A stretch of 64,000 nt of DNA from Vibrio atlanticus (GTDB taxonomy: Bacteria; Pseudomonadota; Gammaproteobacteria; Enterobacterales; Vibrionaceae): assembly GCF_024347315.1 (NCBI RefSeq), contig NZ_AP025460.1, positions 1,240,001 through 1,304,000 of the forward strand. The letters are read 5' to 3'. Within the stretch, counting starts at the first letter, position 1; each line of letters starts with the position of its first letter. The position numbers and the translations under genes were made by a program. Shown in pieces: positions 17,678 through 29,486 of the stretch. The notes beneath the pieces are model-generated. The model did not search any database and was not told the origin of the DNA. It worked only from the letters and a program-made list of their open reading frames with translations.

Positions 17678-18682
17678 TTAATTTAACGTTTTAACTGTAC
17701 TTCGCTCAACAATTTCAGGGTGCATTTCGAAGACGCGTTTCTCGTGGTCTTTGTCTTTTATACGCTCTAGTAGTATTTCGAATGCATTTTTACCAACACG
17801 GCGCTTAGGTTGGTGAACCGTCGTTAACGGTGGAGAGAAGTATTCAGCCAATTCTATGTTGTCGTAACCGATCACTGAGATATCTTCAGGAATACGAATG
17901 CCTTTTTCTTGTAATCGACTCATCAGTCCTAATGCCATCGTGTCGTTAAAACAGAATACTGCGGTAGGACGATCTTTCATCTCAATGATTTGGTCAGCAG
18001 CAATCACAGCTGTGTCACATTCAAAGTTGCCTTCGATGATCATATTTTCATCGGCAGTAATCTTCGCTTCATTGAGTGCGCGCTTGTAACCTGAGATGCG
18101 TTCAACACACGCTGCTTTGTCTAAGTGGCCACTTAAACATGCAATCTTGGAGTGACCGCGCTCAATGAGGTATTTGGTTGCTAGGTAGCCACCTTCTTCA
18201 GAGTTATCGATGATCTTATCAGCCTGAGAGCTTTCAGGGCCCCAGTCCATGATAACTTTAGGGATGTCTGCGTGACGGTCTAACATCTCTCTTAGTTCTT
18301 CAGTCAGGTCAGAACACATAACTAAGATGCCATCTACACGTTTCTCTGCAAGCATTCGAATGTAGTCACGTTGCTTTTCGTAGATACCGCCCGTATTGCA
18401 CAAGATCAAAGTGTAACCTTGACGGTAGCAGTAGCTCTCAACACCATCGATAACTTCAGAGAAGAATAGGTTAGTTGATTGAGTCACTAGCATACCGATG
18501 GTGCGTGTTGTATTGCACTTCAAACTACGAGCAACGGCACTTGGCGCATAGTTCAGTTCGTCTACGGCTTTGTTTACTTTTTCTTGAGTCGCTTCAGCAA
18601 CAAAGCGAGTTTTGTTGATTACGTGAGAAACGGTTGTTGTTGATACGCCGGCTAAGCGTGCGACATCTTTTATAGTGGCCAT
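17678..18682 (-). CDS. purR: purine repressor PurR (LacI family)
   Basis: A 334-residue transcription factor. The N-terminal LacI helix-turn-helix ([20 protein letters not shown], residues 1-20) and hinge helix (SAVARSLK, about 48-55) match E. coli PurR, followed by a periplasmic-binding-like ligand domain for hypoxanthine/guanine. Conserved stretches include [20 protein letters not shown] and VIGYDN. It sits between torD and the tfoY riboswitch, the same order as in V. cholerae. A half-site CGTTTGCG at about 18885-18892 might be an autoregulatory operator. Confidence 0.95.
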   Translation of the reverse strand: MATIKDVARLAGVSTTTVSHVINKTRFVAEATQEKVNKAVDELNYAPSAVARSLKCNTTRTIGMLVTQSTNLFFSEVIDGVESYCYRQGYTLILCNTGGIYEKQRDYIRMLAEKRVDGILVMCSDLTEELREMLDRHADIPKVIMDWGPESSQADKIIDNSEEGGYLATKYLIERGHSKIACLSGHLDKAACVERISGYKRALNEAKITADENMIIEGNFECDTAVIAADQIIEMKDRPTAVFCFNDTMALGLMSRLQEKGIRIPEDISVIGYDNIELAEYFSPPLTTVHQPKRRVGKNAFEILLERIKDKDHEKRVFEMHPEIVERSTVKTLN

Positions 18683-18796
18683 GTTTTTATCCTATTAGAA
18701 GCTACTTTCCCAAAGTACGGAATGAAGTAGCCGTTAAGCTACCTAACTAAGAGCTTAAATTTGTAGGGCTCTTTGGGTACTAAAGTGCTAAAAAAC

Positions 18797-18820
18797 AAAA
18801 AACCGCTATTGAGCGGCTTG
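18797..18820 (-). terminator. terminator-like hairpin in the torD-purR gap
   Basis: On the minus strand AAGCCGCT pairs with AGCGGTTT (one G-T) around CAAT, then a T-rich run follows, about 115 nt before purR. It may be a second torD terminator or an attenuator in a long purR leader. Confidence 0.5.
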
Positions 18821-18921
18821 TCTTAACACCGAAATGCTCTGAACTTCAATAAGTGTAGCATTTCGTGAATGTTTCATATTTTATCGTTTGCGGTCACAAT
18901 TTTAGACTGACTAGAAATTAC

Positions 18922-18955
18922 TCGCAATAAAATTCACCCAGAAATCCGGGTGAAT
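18922..18955 (-). terminator. torD terminator
   Basis: Perfect stem ATTCACCC/GGGTGAAT (18932-18939, 18948-18955) followed by TTTATT on the minus strand, downstream of torD. Confidence 0.8.
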
Positions 18956-19000
18956 GGTCACAATTCTATTGAATTTATTTATCGAGTCGTCAAAAAAAGC

Positions 19001-19648
19001 TTATTCGCCCGCTAGGTATTGAGTGTCTAATTTACAGAATGCCAATAGCAGAGATGAGACTGAAGCGTAGAAACCGAATGTGTCAATGTCATGACATTTA
19101 ACGTTGAACTTTGGTACCCAAGTAAGCAGTTGCTGTTCGATAAATTGCTGTTGAACAGCGAAGGATTTCTCTAGTTCTTCTTCAAGTTCAGTTTCGTTCG
19201 AACGAATGATTAGATTACCTAGGAAATCGAGTTCGATAGCAATGTGGTCAGCTGGCTCTTTTAGGTCTTGGTTAACCACTAAGTTGTGTTTAGCCATGAT
19301 CTCTTCCATATCTTTTGCTGGCTTATCGTTCAAAAGGCCAGTCTGGCCGATATACATAGAAGCGTAAGGAAGTGCGCCATGTTTATCAGTCTTTAAGAAT
19401 AAGTCACAGAAGTCAGCAGACAATTCTAATTGAGCATCTTCACGTGTTTGTAGACGGTTTAGCGCATCCACTAAGCTATCAATCGCCGGCTTTAGTGTTT
19501 CATTTTCACCTAAACCAGTTAGGAAAGAACGAATTTCAACAGAGTGGTAGTGATCGAGTTCTTCTTGAGTGAGCTCTTTAGCGAACAAGCTTGATAGCCA
19601 CCAGTATATTTCTGCTCGTTGTTCGTTGAATGCTTTCGTATCTTTCAT
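19001..19648 (-). CDS. torD: TorD/DmsD-family molybdoenzyme chaperone
   Basis: A 215-residue all-helical chaperone that binds a molybdoenzyme and its Tat signal before export. The conserved core [14 protein letters not shown] (about 136-149) is the TorD signature E-P-x-D-H. It is divergent from torR, as in V. cholerae. No torA or torC is in the window, so its client is encoded elsewhere and could be TorA or another reductase. Confidence 0.9.
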   Translation of the reverse strand: MKDTKAFNEQRAEIYWWLSSLFAKELTQEELDHYHSVEIRSFLTGLGENETLKPAIDSLVDALNRLQTREDAQLELSADFCDLFLKTDKHGALPYASMYIGQTGLLNDKPAKDMEEIMAKHNLVVNQDLKEPADHIAIELDFLGNLIIRSNETELEEELEKSFAVQQQFIEQQLLTWVPKFNVKCHDIDTFGFYASVSSLLLAFCKLDTQYLAGE

Positions 19649-19935
19649 TTCTTAGATCCTGATTTAGTCTTGTGGTGTGTGTATACCTAGCATCGTCGAG
19701 TGATTTGGGTATAGGCACACCAAGGCTGAATAACAAGGTTATTTGCGAAACGCAAAGTTACTCGTTAGTAGTAATGCCTATATTGAATTGCGATGGGAGA
19801 CAAATAGCAAGGTTTAAGATTGTCTTGTATCAAAAAAAAATCATGTTTCTGGCTTTTATCTTCTGTAGTACTAGAATTGTTACGAGTTATGAATAGAATG
19901 GTCACTGAAACTATTAAATAAGAAAAGTGGTGTAG

Positions 19936-20649
19936 ATGAGCTATCACGTATTAGTCGTAGAAGATGATGTGGTAACCCGCAGTAAACTGGTTGGATATTT
20001 CCAGAACGAAGGTTACACAGTGAGCGAAGCTGAAAGCGGGGCTCAAATGAGAAAAATGTTAGAAGAAAATAACGTTGACCTCATTATGTTAGACATCAAC
20101 TTGCCAGGCGAAGATGGATTGATGCTAACTCGCGAATTACGCAGTCAATCAGACATTGGAATAATTTTAGTTACTGGACGCACGGATAGCATTGACAAGA
20201 TCGTTGGCCTTGAAATGGGCGCAGACGATTACGTTACTAAACCCTTCGAACTTCGCGAGTTGTTGGTTCGAGTTAAAAACCTCTTGTGGCGTATTTCGGC
20301 TGCTCGTAAAACTGCAGCGGTTGCGGTAGAACAAACAGAAGACGAATCTGTGGTTCGTTTTGGTGAATGGACGTTTGATATACCTCGCCGTGCGTTAAGC
20401 AAGAACAGCGAGCCGGTGAAATTGACCAAAGCTGAATATGAACTATTGGTTGCACTCTCTTCTTACCCTAACCAAGTATTAAGCCGTGAACGTATTTTGA
20501 ATATGATCAGCCATCGAGTAGACGCGCCGAATGACCGCACTATCGACGTGTTAATCCGTCGTATGCGTGCAAAAATGGAGTTTGACCCTAAGAACCCACA
20601 AATTTTTGTGACGGTTCACGGTGAAGGTTACATGTTTGCTGGTGACTAA
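19936..20649 (+). CDS. torR: two-component response regulator TorR
   Basis: An OmpR/PhoB-type regulator of 237 residues. The receiver has acidic residues Glu9, Asp10 and Asp11, phosphoacceptor Asp53 in MLDINLPGEDG and the Lys of TKPF near 103, followed by a winged-helix domain with RRALSKNSEPVKLTKAEYEL and RTIDVLIRRMRAKME. It would activate TMAO respiration in response to TorS. No torS or torT is nearby. The assignment rests on the divergent torD neighbour and vibrio synteny; ArcA-like regulators are similar in the receiver domain. Confidence 0.85.
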   Translation: MSYHVLVVEDDVVTRSKLVGYFQNEGYTVSEAESGAQMRKMLEENNVDLIMLDINLPGEDGLMLTRELRSQSDIGIILVTGRTDSIDKIVGLEMGADDYVTKPFELRELLVRVKNLLWRISAARKTAAVAVEQTEDESVVRFGEWTFDIPRRALSKNSEPVKLTKAEYELLVALSSYPNQVLSRERILNMISHRVDAPNDRTIDVLIRRMRAKMEFDPKNPQIFVTVHGEGYMFAGD

Positions 20650-20690
20650 TTTTCCGTGGAAAGCTGGTTTCAGTAACGATACTTGAACGT

Positions 20691-20727
20691 AAAAAAACCG
20701 AGACATCAATGATGCCTCGGTTTTTTT
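20691..20727. terminator. bidirectional terminator between torR and elyC
   Basis: ACCGAG-A-CATCAATGATG-C-CTCGGT stem with poly-A before and poly-T after. Confidence 0.93.
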
Positions 20728-20740
20728 GTTACTGAACTTT

Positions 20741-21547
20741 TTAATTGTTTATTATCGGAGTACTGCTCTCGACAGGGTCATTACTTGTGTCTAGCCAATC
20801 TCGCAAGCTTTGCCAAACCAATCCCATCGTCTCATGCCAATAGCGCTCAGTCTGCTCGAGATAGATAGCCTTAGGCATATACTTATTCCATGGTTCAACA
20901 ATGCCTTCTTGTGCAAGGTAGTTGGTTGGTGCTGGTAATGGTTTCATGCCCGCGGCATTGAATTCATTAAGGGCGCGAGTCATATGGCTAGCTGATGTCA
21001 CGAGCACCATTTTCTTATTCTTAACAAATGCAGCGGCTTGGCGAGCTTCTTCCCACGTATCTTTCGCAGTTTCAAGCAGAATGATATCGGGTTTTGCCAC
21101 GCCGAGTGCTAGCGCTACTTTAGCCATCATTTTTGCGTTGCTCACCTCAGTGCCTGCGCCATAACCAGACAAAATGAGTTTAGCTCCAGGGTAAAGACGT
21201 AAGATACGAATCCCTTCACTTAAGCGCATCAGACCGGTGCGGCTAAGTTCTGATGTTGGTGGGATTTGGTCATCAACAACGTGACCACTTCCAAGAACCA
21301 TAATGTAATCGACGGTATCATCGATAGGTAAAAAAGCGGTGTGTTGCCTTTCCATTGGCATTAAAAGTTGACTAGAAACAGGCTGGAAAGCGATTAGGAA
21401 AATACCACAGAGGGCTGAAAGGGTAATTAGGCAACCTGTCTTCCTTTTTGCAGTAAACATCACTAGGGCTAAACCCAGAAAAGCGAGAATTAACATTGCT
21501 GGCAGTGGCATCAGTAACGAAGACACTACTTTTTTCAGCTCAAACAT
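20741..21547 (-). CDS. elyC: envelope biogenesis factor ElyC (DUF218/YdcF-SanA family)
   Basis: A 268-residue inner-membrane protein with two N-terminal hydrophobic helices and a periplasmic DUF218 domain (DYIMVLGSG, LILSGYGAGTEVS, DTWEEARQ, LVTSASHMTRA). E. coli ElyC is needed for peptidoglycan precursor (undecaprenyl phosphate) balance at low temperature. The frame extends to 21646, but the ATG at 21547 gives MFELKKVVSSLLMPLP as in ElyC homologues. The elyC/cmoM/mukFEB neighbourhood is as in E. coli, though elyC is divergent here. Confidence 0.9.
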   Translation of the reverse strand: MFELKKVVSSLLMPLPAMLILAFLGLALVMFTAKRKTGCLITLSALCGIFLIAFQPVSSQLLMPMERQHTAFLPIDDTVDYIMVLGSGHVVDDQIPPTSELSRTGLMRLSEGIRILRLYPGAKLILSGYGAGTEVSNAKMMAKVALALGVAKPDIILLETAKDTWEEARQAAAFVKNKKMVLVTSASHMTRALNEFNAAGMKPLPAPTNYLAQEGIVEPWNKYMPKAIYLEQTERYWHETMGLVWQSLRDWLDTSNDPVESSTPIINN

Positions 21548-21662
21548 ATCCGAATAGTCCGAAAAAACATCACTTAGTAGTAAAAAGAGACATCGCCTCT
21601 TTATTCCTGAAATTCCTGTGACAGAATAGCAGGCACGATAGGACATAATAACTCAAGTAGCC

Positions 21663-22448
21663 GTGACTGAAGACCGTAATTTCGACGATATTGCCCACAA
21701 ATTTGCAAAAAACATATACGGCTCTGACAAAGGAGAGATCCGTCAGTGCATCGTATGGGAAGATTTAGAACAAGCTTTGAGCAAGTTTGAGCAATCCGCT
21801 TCGCCGTTGCATGTGCTTGATGCCGGTGGTGGACTTGCACAGATGTCACAAAAAATTGCGACACTAGGCCACAACGTTTCTTTGTGCGACCTCTCTTCTG
21901 AAATGTTGAAGCTCGCAGAAGAAAGTATCAGCGAAGCGGGTTTGCTCGATCAATATCGATTTATTCATTCACCGGTACAAAAAGTGGCAGAGCATCTCGA
22001 AGAGAAAGTCGATTTTGTGATGTTTCATGCCGTAATGGAATGGTTAGCAGACCCTAAACAGGCACTTGATTTATTGTTGGAACAAGTAAAACCCGGTGGT
22101 ATTGCCTCGATAATGTTTTACAACCACCATGGTTTAGTCCTGAAAAATGTGATTTGTGGCAACATTCCTCATGTATTGAATGGGATGCCACATCGAAAAA
22201 GGTTTAAGCTGCAACCACAAAAAGGCTTGAAGCCTGAAGAGGTTTATCAATGGATAGAAGACGCTGGTCTAGATATCTGTGGTAAATCAGGTATTCGCTC
22301 TTTCAGTGACTACATAGGTAATATGGAGTACATGGGCGATTACCAATTTGAAGATGTGTTGGAACTAGAGAAACAGCTATGTCGCCAAGAGCCATATCTG
22401 TCGCTAGGCCGTTATATTCACGTTTGGGCTCAAAAACCTGCGCAATAA
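21663..22448 (+). CDS. cmoM: tRNA 5-carboxymethoxyuridine methyltransferase CmoM
   Basis: Class I SAM methyltransferase of 261 residues, formerly SmtA, that methylates cmo5U34 to mcmo5U34 in certain tRNAs. SAM motif I VLDAGGGLAQM is at about 49-59, and MFHAVMEWLADP and VKPGGIASIMFYN follow. The start codon is GTG. It lies 124 bp before mukF, as in E. coli. CmoA and CmoB, the enzymes that make its substrate, are encoded 13 kb away in this window. Confidence 0.92.
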   Translation: MTEDRNFDDIAHKFAKNIYGSDKGEIRQCIVWEDLEQALSKFEQSASPLHVLDAGGGLAQMSQKIATLGHNVSLCDLSSEMLKLAEESISEAGLLDQYRFIHSPVQKVAEHLEEKVDFVMFHAVMEWLADPKQALDLLLEQVKPGGIASIMFYNHHGLVLKNVICGNIPHVLNGMPHRKRFKLQPQKGLKPEEVYQWIEDAGLDICGKSGIRSFSDYIGNMEYMGDYQFEDVLELEKQLCRQEPYLSLGRYIHVWAQKPAQ

Positions 22449-22572
22449 CAGCGGTGAATGTGGTAAAAGAAGCCACAACATGCGCTATGCCATCGTAAGA
22501 AGCCGCGTCATAAAGAAATAGGCGTCATATCTAATACGTTCGATATGACGAACAACAGTAACAGGAACCACA

Positions 22573-23910
22573 ATGAGTGAAATGACTCAAACTGCCGAAG
22601 AGCAGCCAATTGATGAGTTGGTGGGCTGGGTCAAGCAGCATGATTTTTCATTAAACTTGCCACCAGAGCGCTTAGCATTTTTGATTGCTATCGCCGTACT
22701 AAGCAATGAAAGGTTCGATGAAGAGTTGGGCGAGGGTGAACTGCACGATGCATTCACTATTGTCACTCGACTGTTTGAAGATACTGGCGAAGCGTCTGCG
22801 TTTCGTGCCAACAACGCTATCAATGAGTTGGTTAAACAGAAGTTGATCAGCCGCTTTACCAGCGAAATCACAGATGGTGCAAGCATTTATCGCTTATCGC
22901 CATTGGCGATTGGTATCTCAGATTATTACTTACGTCACCGCCAGTTTTCTAAATTAAAACTGTCTATCCAGCTTTCTATGGTTGCCGATGAAATGGCAAA
23001 AGCCATTGAAGCCGCCCAGAAAGGTGGAACTCCAGGGCATTGGAGAAAGAATGTTTACGGCGTGCTCAAGTATTCTGTTGGCGAAATTTTTGATCAGATC
23101 GATCTCAACCAGCGGGTTATGGATGAACAGCAACAAACCGTCAAGCAGCAAATTGCGGATCTGTTAAATAAAGATTGGCGAGAAGCAATCAACAACTGTG
23201 AGTCTTTGCTATCAGAAACCTCAGCCACGCTAAAAGAGTTGCAAGACACCTTGCAAGCGGCGGGTGATGAACTGCAAACCCAGATTCTTGATATTCAAGA
23301 AATTGTTTATGGTGACGATGAGCTCGAGTTCGTTGGCGAAACCCTATTTGGTTTGCAAATGAAGCTAGACCGAATCACTAGTTGGGGCCAACAAGCGATT
23401 GATTTGTGGATCGGCTACGATCGCCACGTGCATAAATTTATCCGTACCGCGATCGATATGGATAAAAACCGTGCCTTTAGCCAACGCTTGCGTCAGTCAG
23501 TCACTGACTACTTTGATGCGCCTTGGTTATTGACCTACGCAGACGCAGAAAAACTCACGGATCTTCGCGATGAAGCACTTGTGCTCCGTGATGACGAAGT
23601 GATGGGGCAAGCCCCAATCGACGTAGAATACGAAGAATTTGAGCAAGTGAACGATCTACTTTCAGAACGAATCGCAGATATGTTGAAAGCTCACAAACAG
23701 CAAGGTGCGCCAATTGATCTTGGCCTTGTGCTGCGTGATTACCTCGCAGCGCACCCTCGCACACACCATTTTGATTTAGCCAGAATTGTTGTCGACCAAG
23801 CCGTTCGCTTAGGTTACTCAGAGTCTGACTATCAGGCTATTCAGCCAGATTGGCAGGCAATCAACGATTTCGGTGCAAAGGTACAAGCAAATGTCATTAA
23901 CAAGTACTGA
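22573..23910 (+). CDS. mukF: chromosome partition protein MukF (kleisin)
   Basis: Kleisin subunit of the MukBEF condensin, which organises and segregates the chromosome. It has 445 residues (E. coli 440). It has an N-terminal winged-helix dimerisation domain (about 1-120), a helical middle domain and a C-terminal winged-helix that binds the MukB head. AGGAACC precedes the ATG. It overlaps mukE by 20 bp. Confidence 0.97.
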   Translation: MSEMTQTAEEQPIDELVGWVKQHDFSLNLPPERLAFLIAIAVLSNERFDEELGEGELHDAFTIVTRLFEDTGEASAFRANNAINELVKQKLISRFTSEITDGASIYRLSPLAIGISDYYLRHRQFSKLKLSIQLSMVADEMAKAIEAAQKGGTPGHWRKNVYGVLKYSVGEIFDQIDLNQRVMDEQQQTVKQQIADLLNKDWREAINNCESLLSETSATLKELQDTLQAAGDELQTQILDIQEIVYGDDELEFVGETLFGLQMKLDRITSWGQQAIDLWIGYDRHVHKFIRTAIDMDKNRAFSQRLRQSVTDYFDAPWLLTYADAEKLTDLRDEALVLRDDEVMGQAPIDVEYEEFEQVNDLLSERIADMLKAHKQQGAPIDLGLVLRDYLAAHPRTHHFDLARIVVDQAVRLGYSESDYQAIQPDWQAINDFGAKVQANVINKY

Positions 23911-24697
23911 TGATTACATGCCAGAGAAACTGGTAAAAGCGATAGCGAACCCATTGTTTCCTGCGCTAGATAGCATGTTGCGTTCAGGCAAGCATGTTTC
24001 AACAGAAGACCTCGATAACCATGCGTTGCTTTCTGATTTTGAAGTTGAGCTTCAGCATTTTTATCAACGCTACAATACGGAACTGGTAAAAGCGCCTGAA
24101 GGTTTCTTCTATCTGCGCCCGCGTTCTACGTCTTTAATTGGTCGTAGTGTGTTGTCTGAGCTCGACATGCTGGTTGGCAAAGTATTGTGTTTCTTATACC
24201 TAAGCCCAGAGCGTTTGGCTCATGAAGGCATCTTCACCAATCAAGAGTTATTTGATGAACTGATGTCGTTAGCGGATGAGAAAAAACTCATGAAGCTAGC
24301 AACCAACCGTGCGTCTGGTTCTGACTTAGACAAAGAAAAGCTGTTTGAAAAAGTACGTACTTCTTTACGCCGTTTACGTCGTATCGGCATGCTGATCGTA
24401 ATTGGTGAAACAGGTAAATTCCGTATCAGCGAAGCGGTGTTCCGTTTTGGTGCGGACGTTCGTGTTGGCGATGATATGAAAGAAGCACAATTACGTCTTA
24501 TTCGTGATGGCGAAGCTGTTGTTCATACTCAAGAGCCTAACCAAGGTAGCTTGTTGAATGAAGAACAAGCAGAAGCCGTATCAGAAATAGATTTAGACGT
24601 AGACGAAAACGGTCAACAAGATATTTTTAACGATCAAGCCGGCTTTGACCTTGAGTCAAACGATGGCGAACAAACAAAAGTAGAAGGTGAAGCATGA
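23891..24697 (+). CDS. mukE: chromosome partition protein MukE
   Basis: KITE subunit of MukBEF that binds MukF, 268 residues. The conserved core is [31 protein letters not shown] and [22 protein letters not shown] (each part quoted). The acidic C-terminal tail is longer than in E. coli. A GTG six codons upstream is possible, but the ATG at 23891 has AAAGG 9 nt upstream and fits the family start. It overlaps mukF by 20 bp and mukB by ATGA. Confidence 0.96.
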   Translation: MSLTSTDDYMPEKLVKAIANPLFPALDSMLRSGKHVSTEDLDNHALLSDFEVELQHFYQRYNTELVKAPEGFFYLRPRSTSLIGRSVLSELDMLVGKVLCFLYLSPERLAHEGIFTNQELFDELMSLADEKKLMKLATNRASGSDLDKEKLFEKVRTSLRRLRRIGMLIVIGETGKFRISEAVFRFGADVRVGDDMKEAQLRLIRDGEAVVHTQEPNQGSLLNEEQAEAVSEIDLDVDENGQQDIFNDQAGFDLESNDGEQTKVEGEA

Positions 24698-27600
24698 TTG
24701 AAAGAGGTAAGTATCAATCATTAACCATGATCAACTGGAACGGCTTCTTTGCGCGTACTTTTGATATCGATGGATTGGTTACAACGCTTTCTGGCGGTAA
24801 CGGTGCGGGTAAGTCGACCACAATGGCGGCATTCATCACTGCACTTATTCCTGACCAAAGCCTTCTGCATTTCCGTAACACAACGGAAGCGGGTAGCTCA
24901 CAGTCATCACGCGATAAAGGCCTTTACGGTAAGCTTCAGCCGGGTGCATGTTATGCCGCGCTAGATGTTGTGAACTCTCGTAATCAACGCCTATTGTTTG
25001 CAGTAAAACTGCAGCAAGTTGCGGGTCGTGATAAGAAGGTCGACATCAAACCGTTTGTAATCCAAGGCCTTCCAAGCCATGTGAAGCCAACGGATGTATT
25101 GATTCAGAACGTTTCAAACAGCCACGCTCGTGTGTGTCAACTGAACGACGTGAAAGCAGCGGTAGCGCAATATGAAGGGGCGTACTTTAAAGCTTTCTCT
25201 TCGATTGTTGATTACCACTCACAGATGTTTGAGTACGGTGTTGTTCCTAAGAAACTGCGTAACAGCAGTGACCGTTCTAAGTTCTACCGTTTGATTGAAG
25301 CATCACTTTACGGCGGTATCTCAAGTGCGATTACACGTTCTCTGCGTGATTACCTTCTACCGCAAAATGGCGGTGTGAAGAAAGCATTCCAAGATATGGA
25401 ATCAGCACTGCGCGAAAACCGCATGACGCTAGAAGCGATCAAAACGACTCAGTCGGATCGTGACCTGTTCAAGCACTTGATCACTGAATCTACGAACTAC
25501 GTGGCAGCAGATTACATGCGCCATGCCAACGATCGTCGTAACAAGCTTGATCAAACCATGAAGTTCCGTGGTGAACTGTTTGGTTCTCGCGAAACCTTGC
25601 TTGATCAAAACAACTTGTTGAACCGCGTTCAAGAAGAGCTTGAGTTGTTGGTCGATCAAGAATCGGCACTAGAGCAAGACTATCAAGCGGCGTCGGATCA
25701 TCTTCAATTGGTTCAAACTGCACTTCGTCAGCAAGAGAAAATTGCTCGCTATAGCGAAGATCTAGAAGAGCTTAATGAGCGTCTAGAAGAGCAGATGATG
25801 GTGGTTGAAGAAGCTCAAGAACGAGTACTTCTTGCTGAAGAACAGGCAACCATTACTGAAGAAGAAGTGGATAGCCTGAAAACTCAGCTTGCTGACTACC
25901 AACAAGCGTTGGATGTTCAGCAGACTCGTGCACTTCAATACCAACAAGCAGTTCAAGCGTTAGAAAAAACCAAGCAGTTGCTGGGTGACGACTCTATTAC
26001 CGCAGAAAGCGCATTAACTTTGGTTTCTGAGCTAAAAGCACAAGAAGAATCAAGCACTCAAACGCTACTGTCGACTAAACATAAGCTAGACATGTCTTCT
26101 GCTGCCTCTGCACAATTCGACAAAGCGCTGTCTCTTGTTAAAAGCATTGTTGGTGATGTTGAGCGTAAAGATGCCTCTCACAGCGCTAAACAAGCGTTAG
26201 AGAAAGGCCGTAACGCAAAACACGTTGTTGAAAACGAACAGCAGTGGCGTGCACAGCACCGCGATATGGCTCGTGATGTAGCACAGCAGCGTCAAGCAAA
26301 AGAGCTTGCGACTGAATACCAAAAGCAACACAACATCTCGCTGACTGATGAAGCGGTTTTCGATGAAGAACGTGAACGCCATGCAATGCAGATCGAGTCT
26401 CTTGAGTATGCTCAAGAAGAGCTGCGTGAAGCGAAGAGTGAGCAACGTCGTGTGCAACAAAACCAAGACCAAGAGATTCAAAAACTTGAGTCCATTGCTC
26501 CAGCGTGGATCACGGCGAACGATGCACTTGAAGCCCTAAGAGATCAAACAGAAGCTGAGCTAGAAGATAGCCAAGCAGTAATGACTCAAATGCAGCAAGT
26601 GCTTGAAGACGAGAAATCTCAAGCGGTAGCAAAAGATCAGTTGGCTACGCGCCGAGCTGAACTTGAGCAAGAGATTGAACGCTTAGCTTCTCCAGGTGGT
26701 TCTAACGATCCTCGCCTGAAAGGTCTAGCGGATACGCTTGGTGGCGTGCTGCTTTCTGAGATCTACGATGACATCACGATTGGCGATGCGCCGTACTTCA
26801 GTGCGATGTACGGCCCGGCTCGTCACGCAATTGTGGTTTCGGACCTTGATGGCATTAAAGAGAAGCTGGTGGATCTTGATGATTGTCCAGAAGATCTTTA
26901 CATCCTAGAAGGTGATGTAGATGCGTTTGATGACAGCTCATTCAATGCCGATGAGCTTGAAGGTGCGGTGTGTGTTCAACTGAACGATCGTCAAATGCGT
27001 TACTCTCGCTTCCCTGAGATTCCACTGTTTGGTCGTGCAGCTCGTGAACAACGCCTTGAGAAACTGCGTGAAGAGCGTGATGTAGTCGTTGAAAACCACG
27101 CCAAAGCAGCGTTTGACTCTCAAAAACTGAATCGTCTATACCAAGCATTCAACAGTTTTGTTGCGAAGCACCTGCACGTTGCGTTCAACGCAGATCCAGA
27201 ACAAGCACTGGCTGCTATTCGTGATAAGCGTAATCAAATTGTTCGCTCTCTGGCTGAGCTTGACTCTAAAGAGCAACAACAACGCAGTCAGCTTCTACAA
27301 AGCAAGCAGGCACTTGGTGCATTAGACAAACTCGCGCCTATGGTTCGTATTCTTGAAGACGAAACATTAGCTGAGCGTCTTGCTGAATTAGAAGCACAAC
27401 TAGAGCGTTTGAGTGAAGCTAAGTCTTACCTGAACACTCACGGCAAAGCGCTTGCGTCATTAGAGCAAATCGTTTCTGCACTAGACGCTGACCCAGAGCA
27501 ATTTGAAGCTTTGGAAGCGGAGTACCGTCAAGCAGACAACGCTCTGCAAACGCTAAAAGGCAAAGTGTTCGCACTGTCTGACCTGATTGAGCGTCGTCAC

Positions 27601-29148
27601 TACTTTGCTTACGCAGACTCTGTTGACCTGCTTAACAAGAGCAGCGAACTGAGCGAGCAGTTGAAAGCGAAATTGGTTCAAGCAGAACAAGCACGAGCAA
27701 AAGGCCGTGATGGTTTGAAGCAAGCTCGCGAACAGATGAACCAGTACAACCAAGTATTGGCAGCGCTGAAGAGCTCACATCAAGCGAAGCAAGAGACGGT
27801 TCAAGAGTTTAAGCAAGAGCTTCAAGAGTTCGGTGTTAACGCTGATGAAGGTGCTGAAGAGCGCGCGGTTCGTCGTCGTGACGAGCTTCAAGAGCGTTTG
27901 CATACTTCTCGTAGCCGTAAGAGTGAATACGAACGCACGATTACCTCAACTGAACTTGAGATGAAAGCGCTGGCTAAGCGTCTTAAGAAAGTTCAGAAAG
28001 AGTACACAGAGCTTCGTACCTTCGTTGTTGCAGCAAAAGCCGGCTGGTGTTCAGTACTTCGTTTAGCTCGTGAGAATGACGTTGAACGTCGTCTGCACAA
28101 ACGTGAACTGGCTTATCTAACGGCGGGCGAACTTCGCTCTATGTCGGATAAATCACTGGGTGCGCTACGTCTGGCTGTAGCTGACAATGACGACCTGCGT
28201 GATTCGCTGCGTCTCTCTGAAGACAACGCACATCCAGAGCGTAAGGTTCTGTTCTACATTGCGGTTTACCAACACCTTCGAGAGCGCATTCGCCAAGACA
28301 TCATTCATACGGATGATCCGGTTGAAGCAATCGAAGAGATGGAAGTAGAGCTAGCTCGACTAACAGAAGAACTGACGCAGCGTGAAAACCGCTTAGCGAT
28401 CAGCTCTGAGTCGGTAGCAAGTATCATAAAGAAAACGATTCAGCGCGAGCAGAACCGTATTCGTATGCTCAACCAAGGTCTGTCTAACATCTATTTTGGT
28501 CAGGTTAAGGGCGTGCGTCTGAACGTTAAGATCCGTGAAAGCCACGAGATTTTGCTATCAGGCTTAGCGACTCAACAAGAGCAACACAAAGACTTGTTTG
28601 AATCAACGCGCTTTACCTTCTCAGAAGCAATGGCGAAGTTGTTCCAACGTGTCAATCCGCATATCGATATGGGTCAACGTTCTCCACAAGTTCTTGGTGA
28701 AGAGTTACTGGATTACCGTAACTATCTAGAGTTAAGTGTTGAAGTTAACCGTGGTTCAGACGGTTGGTTACAAGCGGAATCGGGTGCATTGTCTACGGGT
28801 GAGGCGATCGGTACTGGTCAATCAATCCTATTGATGGTTATCCAGAGCTGGGAAGAAGAGTCTCGTCGACTTCGTAGTAAAGACATTGTTCCATGTCGTT
28901 TGTTGTTCCTTGATGAAGCCGCACGTCTGGATTCTAAGTCGATCTCTACGCTGTTTGAACTGTGTGACCGTTTAGGTATGCAACTTCTGATTGCAGCGCC
29001 AGAGAACATTAGCCCAGAGAAAGGTACTACCTACAAACTGGTACGTAAGGTTTTCAAAGATCACGAACACGTACACGTTGTTGGTCTGCGTGGTTTTGCT
29101 CAAAACAAACCGGTATCTCCTGTTCAAGAGCTTATCGAAACACCTTAG
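24694..29148 (+). CDS. mukB: chromosome partition protein MukB (SMC-like)
   Basis: The SMC-related ATPase of MukBEF. It has 1484 residues (E. coli 1486). Walker [10 protein letters not shown] is at about 34-42 in the N-terminal head half. Long heptad coiled coils run at about 290-650 and 800-1110 around a central hinge (about 660-780). The C-terminal head carries the signature-like [12 protein letters not shown] and Walker [17 protein letters not shown] coupling to mukE shows a single mukFEB translation unit. Confidence 0.98.
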   Translation: MIERGKYQSLTMINWNGFFARTFDIDGLVTTLSGGNGAGKSTTMAAFITALIPDQSLLHFRNTTEAGSSQSSRDKGLYGKLQPGACYAALDVVNSRNQRLLFAVKLQQVAGRDKKVDIKPFVIQGLPSHVKPTDVLIQNVSNSHARVCQLNDVKAAVAQYEGAYFKAFSSIVDYHSQMFEYGVVPKKLRNSSDRSKFYRLIEASLYGGISSAITRSLRDYLLPQNGGVKKAFQDMESALRENRMTLEAIKTTQSDRDLFKHLITESTNYVAADYMRHANDRRNKLDQTMKFRGELFGSRETLLDQNNLLNRVQEELELLVDQESALEQDYQAASDHLQLVQTALRQQEKIARYSEDLEELNERLEEQMMVVEEAQERVLLAEEQATITEEEVDSLKTQLADYQQALDVQQTRALQYQQAVQALEKTKQLLGDDSITAESALTLVSELKAQEESSTQTLLSTKHKLDMSSAASAQFDKALSLVKSIVGDVERKDASHSAKQALEKGRNAKHVVENEQQWRAQHRDMARDVAQQRQAKELATEYQKQHNISLTDEAVFDEERERHAMQIESLEYAQEELREAKSEQRRVQQNQDQEIQKLESIAPAWITANDALEALRDQTEAELEDSQAVMTQMQQVLEDEKSQAVAKDQLATRRAELEQEIERLASPGGSNDPRLKGLADTLGGVLLSEIYDDITIGDAPYFSAMYGPARHAIVVSDLDGIKEKLVDLDDCPEDLYILEGDVDAFDDSSFNADELEGAVCVQLNDRQMRYSRFPEIPLFGRAAREQRLEKLREERDVVVENHAKAAFDSQKLNRLYQAFNSFVAKHLHVAFNADPEQALAAIRDKRNQIVRSLAELDSKEQQQRSQLLQSKQALGALDKLAPMVRILEDETLAERLAELEAQLERLSEAKSYLNTHGKALASLEQIVSALDADPEQFEALEAEYRQADNALQTLKGKVFALSDLIERRHYFAYADSVDLLNKSSELSEQLKAKLVQAEQARAKGRDGLKQAREQMNQYNQVLAALKSSHQAKQETVQEFKQELQEFGVNADEGAEERAVRRRDELQERLHTSRSRKSEYERTITSTELEMKALAKRLKKVQKEYTELRTFVVAAKAGWCSVLRLARENDVERRLHKRELAYLTAGELRSMSDKSLGALRLAVADNDDLRDSLRLSEDNAHPERKVLFYIAVYQHLRERIRQDIIHTDDPVEAIEEMEVELARLTEELTQRENRLAISSESVASIIKKTIQREQNRIRMLNQGLSNIYFGQVKGVRLNVKIRESHEILLSGLATQQEQHKDLFESTRFTFSEAMAKLFQRVNPHIDMGQRSPQVLGEELLDYRNYLELSVEVNRGSDGWLQAESGALSTGEAIGTGQSILLMVIQSWEEESRRLRSKDIVPCRLLFLDEAARLDSKSISTLFELCDRLGMQLLIAAPENISPEKGTTYKLVRKVFKDHEHVHVVGLRGFAQNKPVSPVQELIETP

Positions 29149-29177
29149 AAGCGTAATCTATCTACCTTAAATTAATG

Positions 29178-29209
29178 GCCTCGAAGTATACACTTCGGAG
29201 CTTTTTTTG
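29178..29209 (+). terminator. mukFEB terminator
   Basis: Imperfect stem with GAAGT/ACTTC core and loop ATAC, then seven T residues. Confidence 0.8.
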
Positions 29210-29240
29210 TTTGGCAGCTTCACGGGTCTCGTATTCTTTT

Positions 29241-29286
<46 letters not shown>

Positions 29287-29352
29287 GTATTCCTGAGCTA
29301 TTTATAATCACTGACTGTGATTGGTATGACTCAGCCAGAACTTATTACCATA

Positions 29353-29389
29353 TAAAAAACCGCCTTCTCGGAAGAGAAGGCGGTTTTTA
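29353..29389. terminator. chemoreceptor terminator, bidirectional
   Basis: AAAAACCGCCTTCTC pairs with GAGAAGGCGGTTTTT around loop GGAA, flanked by A and T tracts. It lies about 100 bp past the chemoreceptor stop on the minus strand. Confidence 0.93.
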
Positions 29390-29486
29390 CTTACGTTATC
29401 TTTTTCAAGCCGAAGGTTTTGATACCTAAGGTTTTGATACTAGGGCTTTAACGTATAGGTTGTCGGTACGTTTAGCTTGTCTAAGA

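Noticed and set aside
18883-18894. PurR operator upstream of purR
   Set aside because: Only the right half CGTTTGCG matches; the left half is poor, so it is not listed as a feature.
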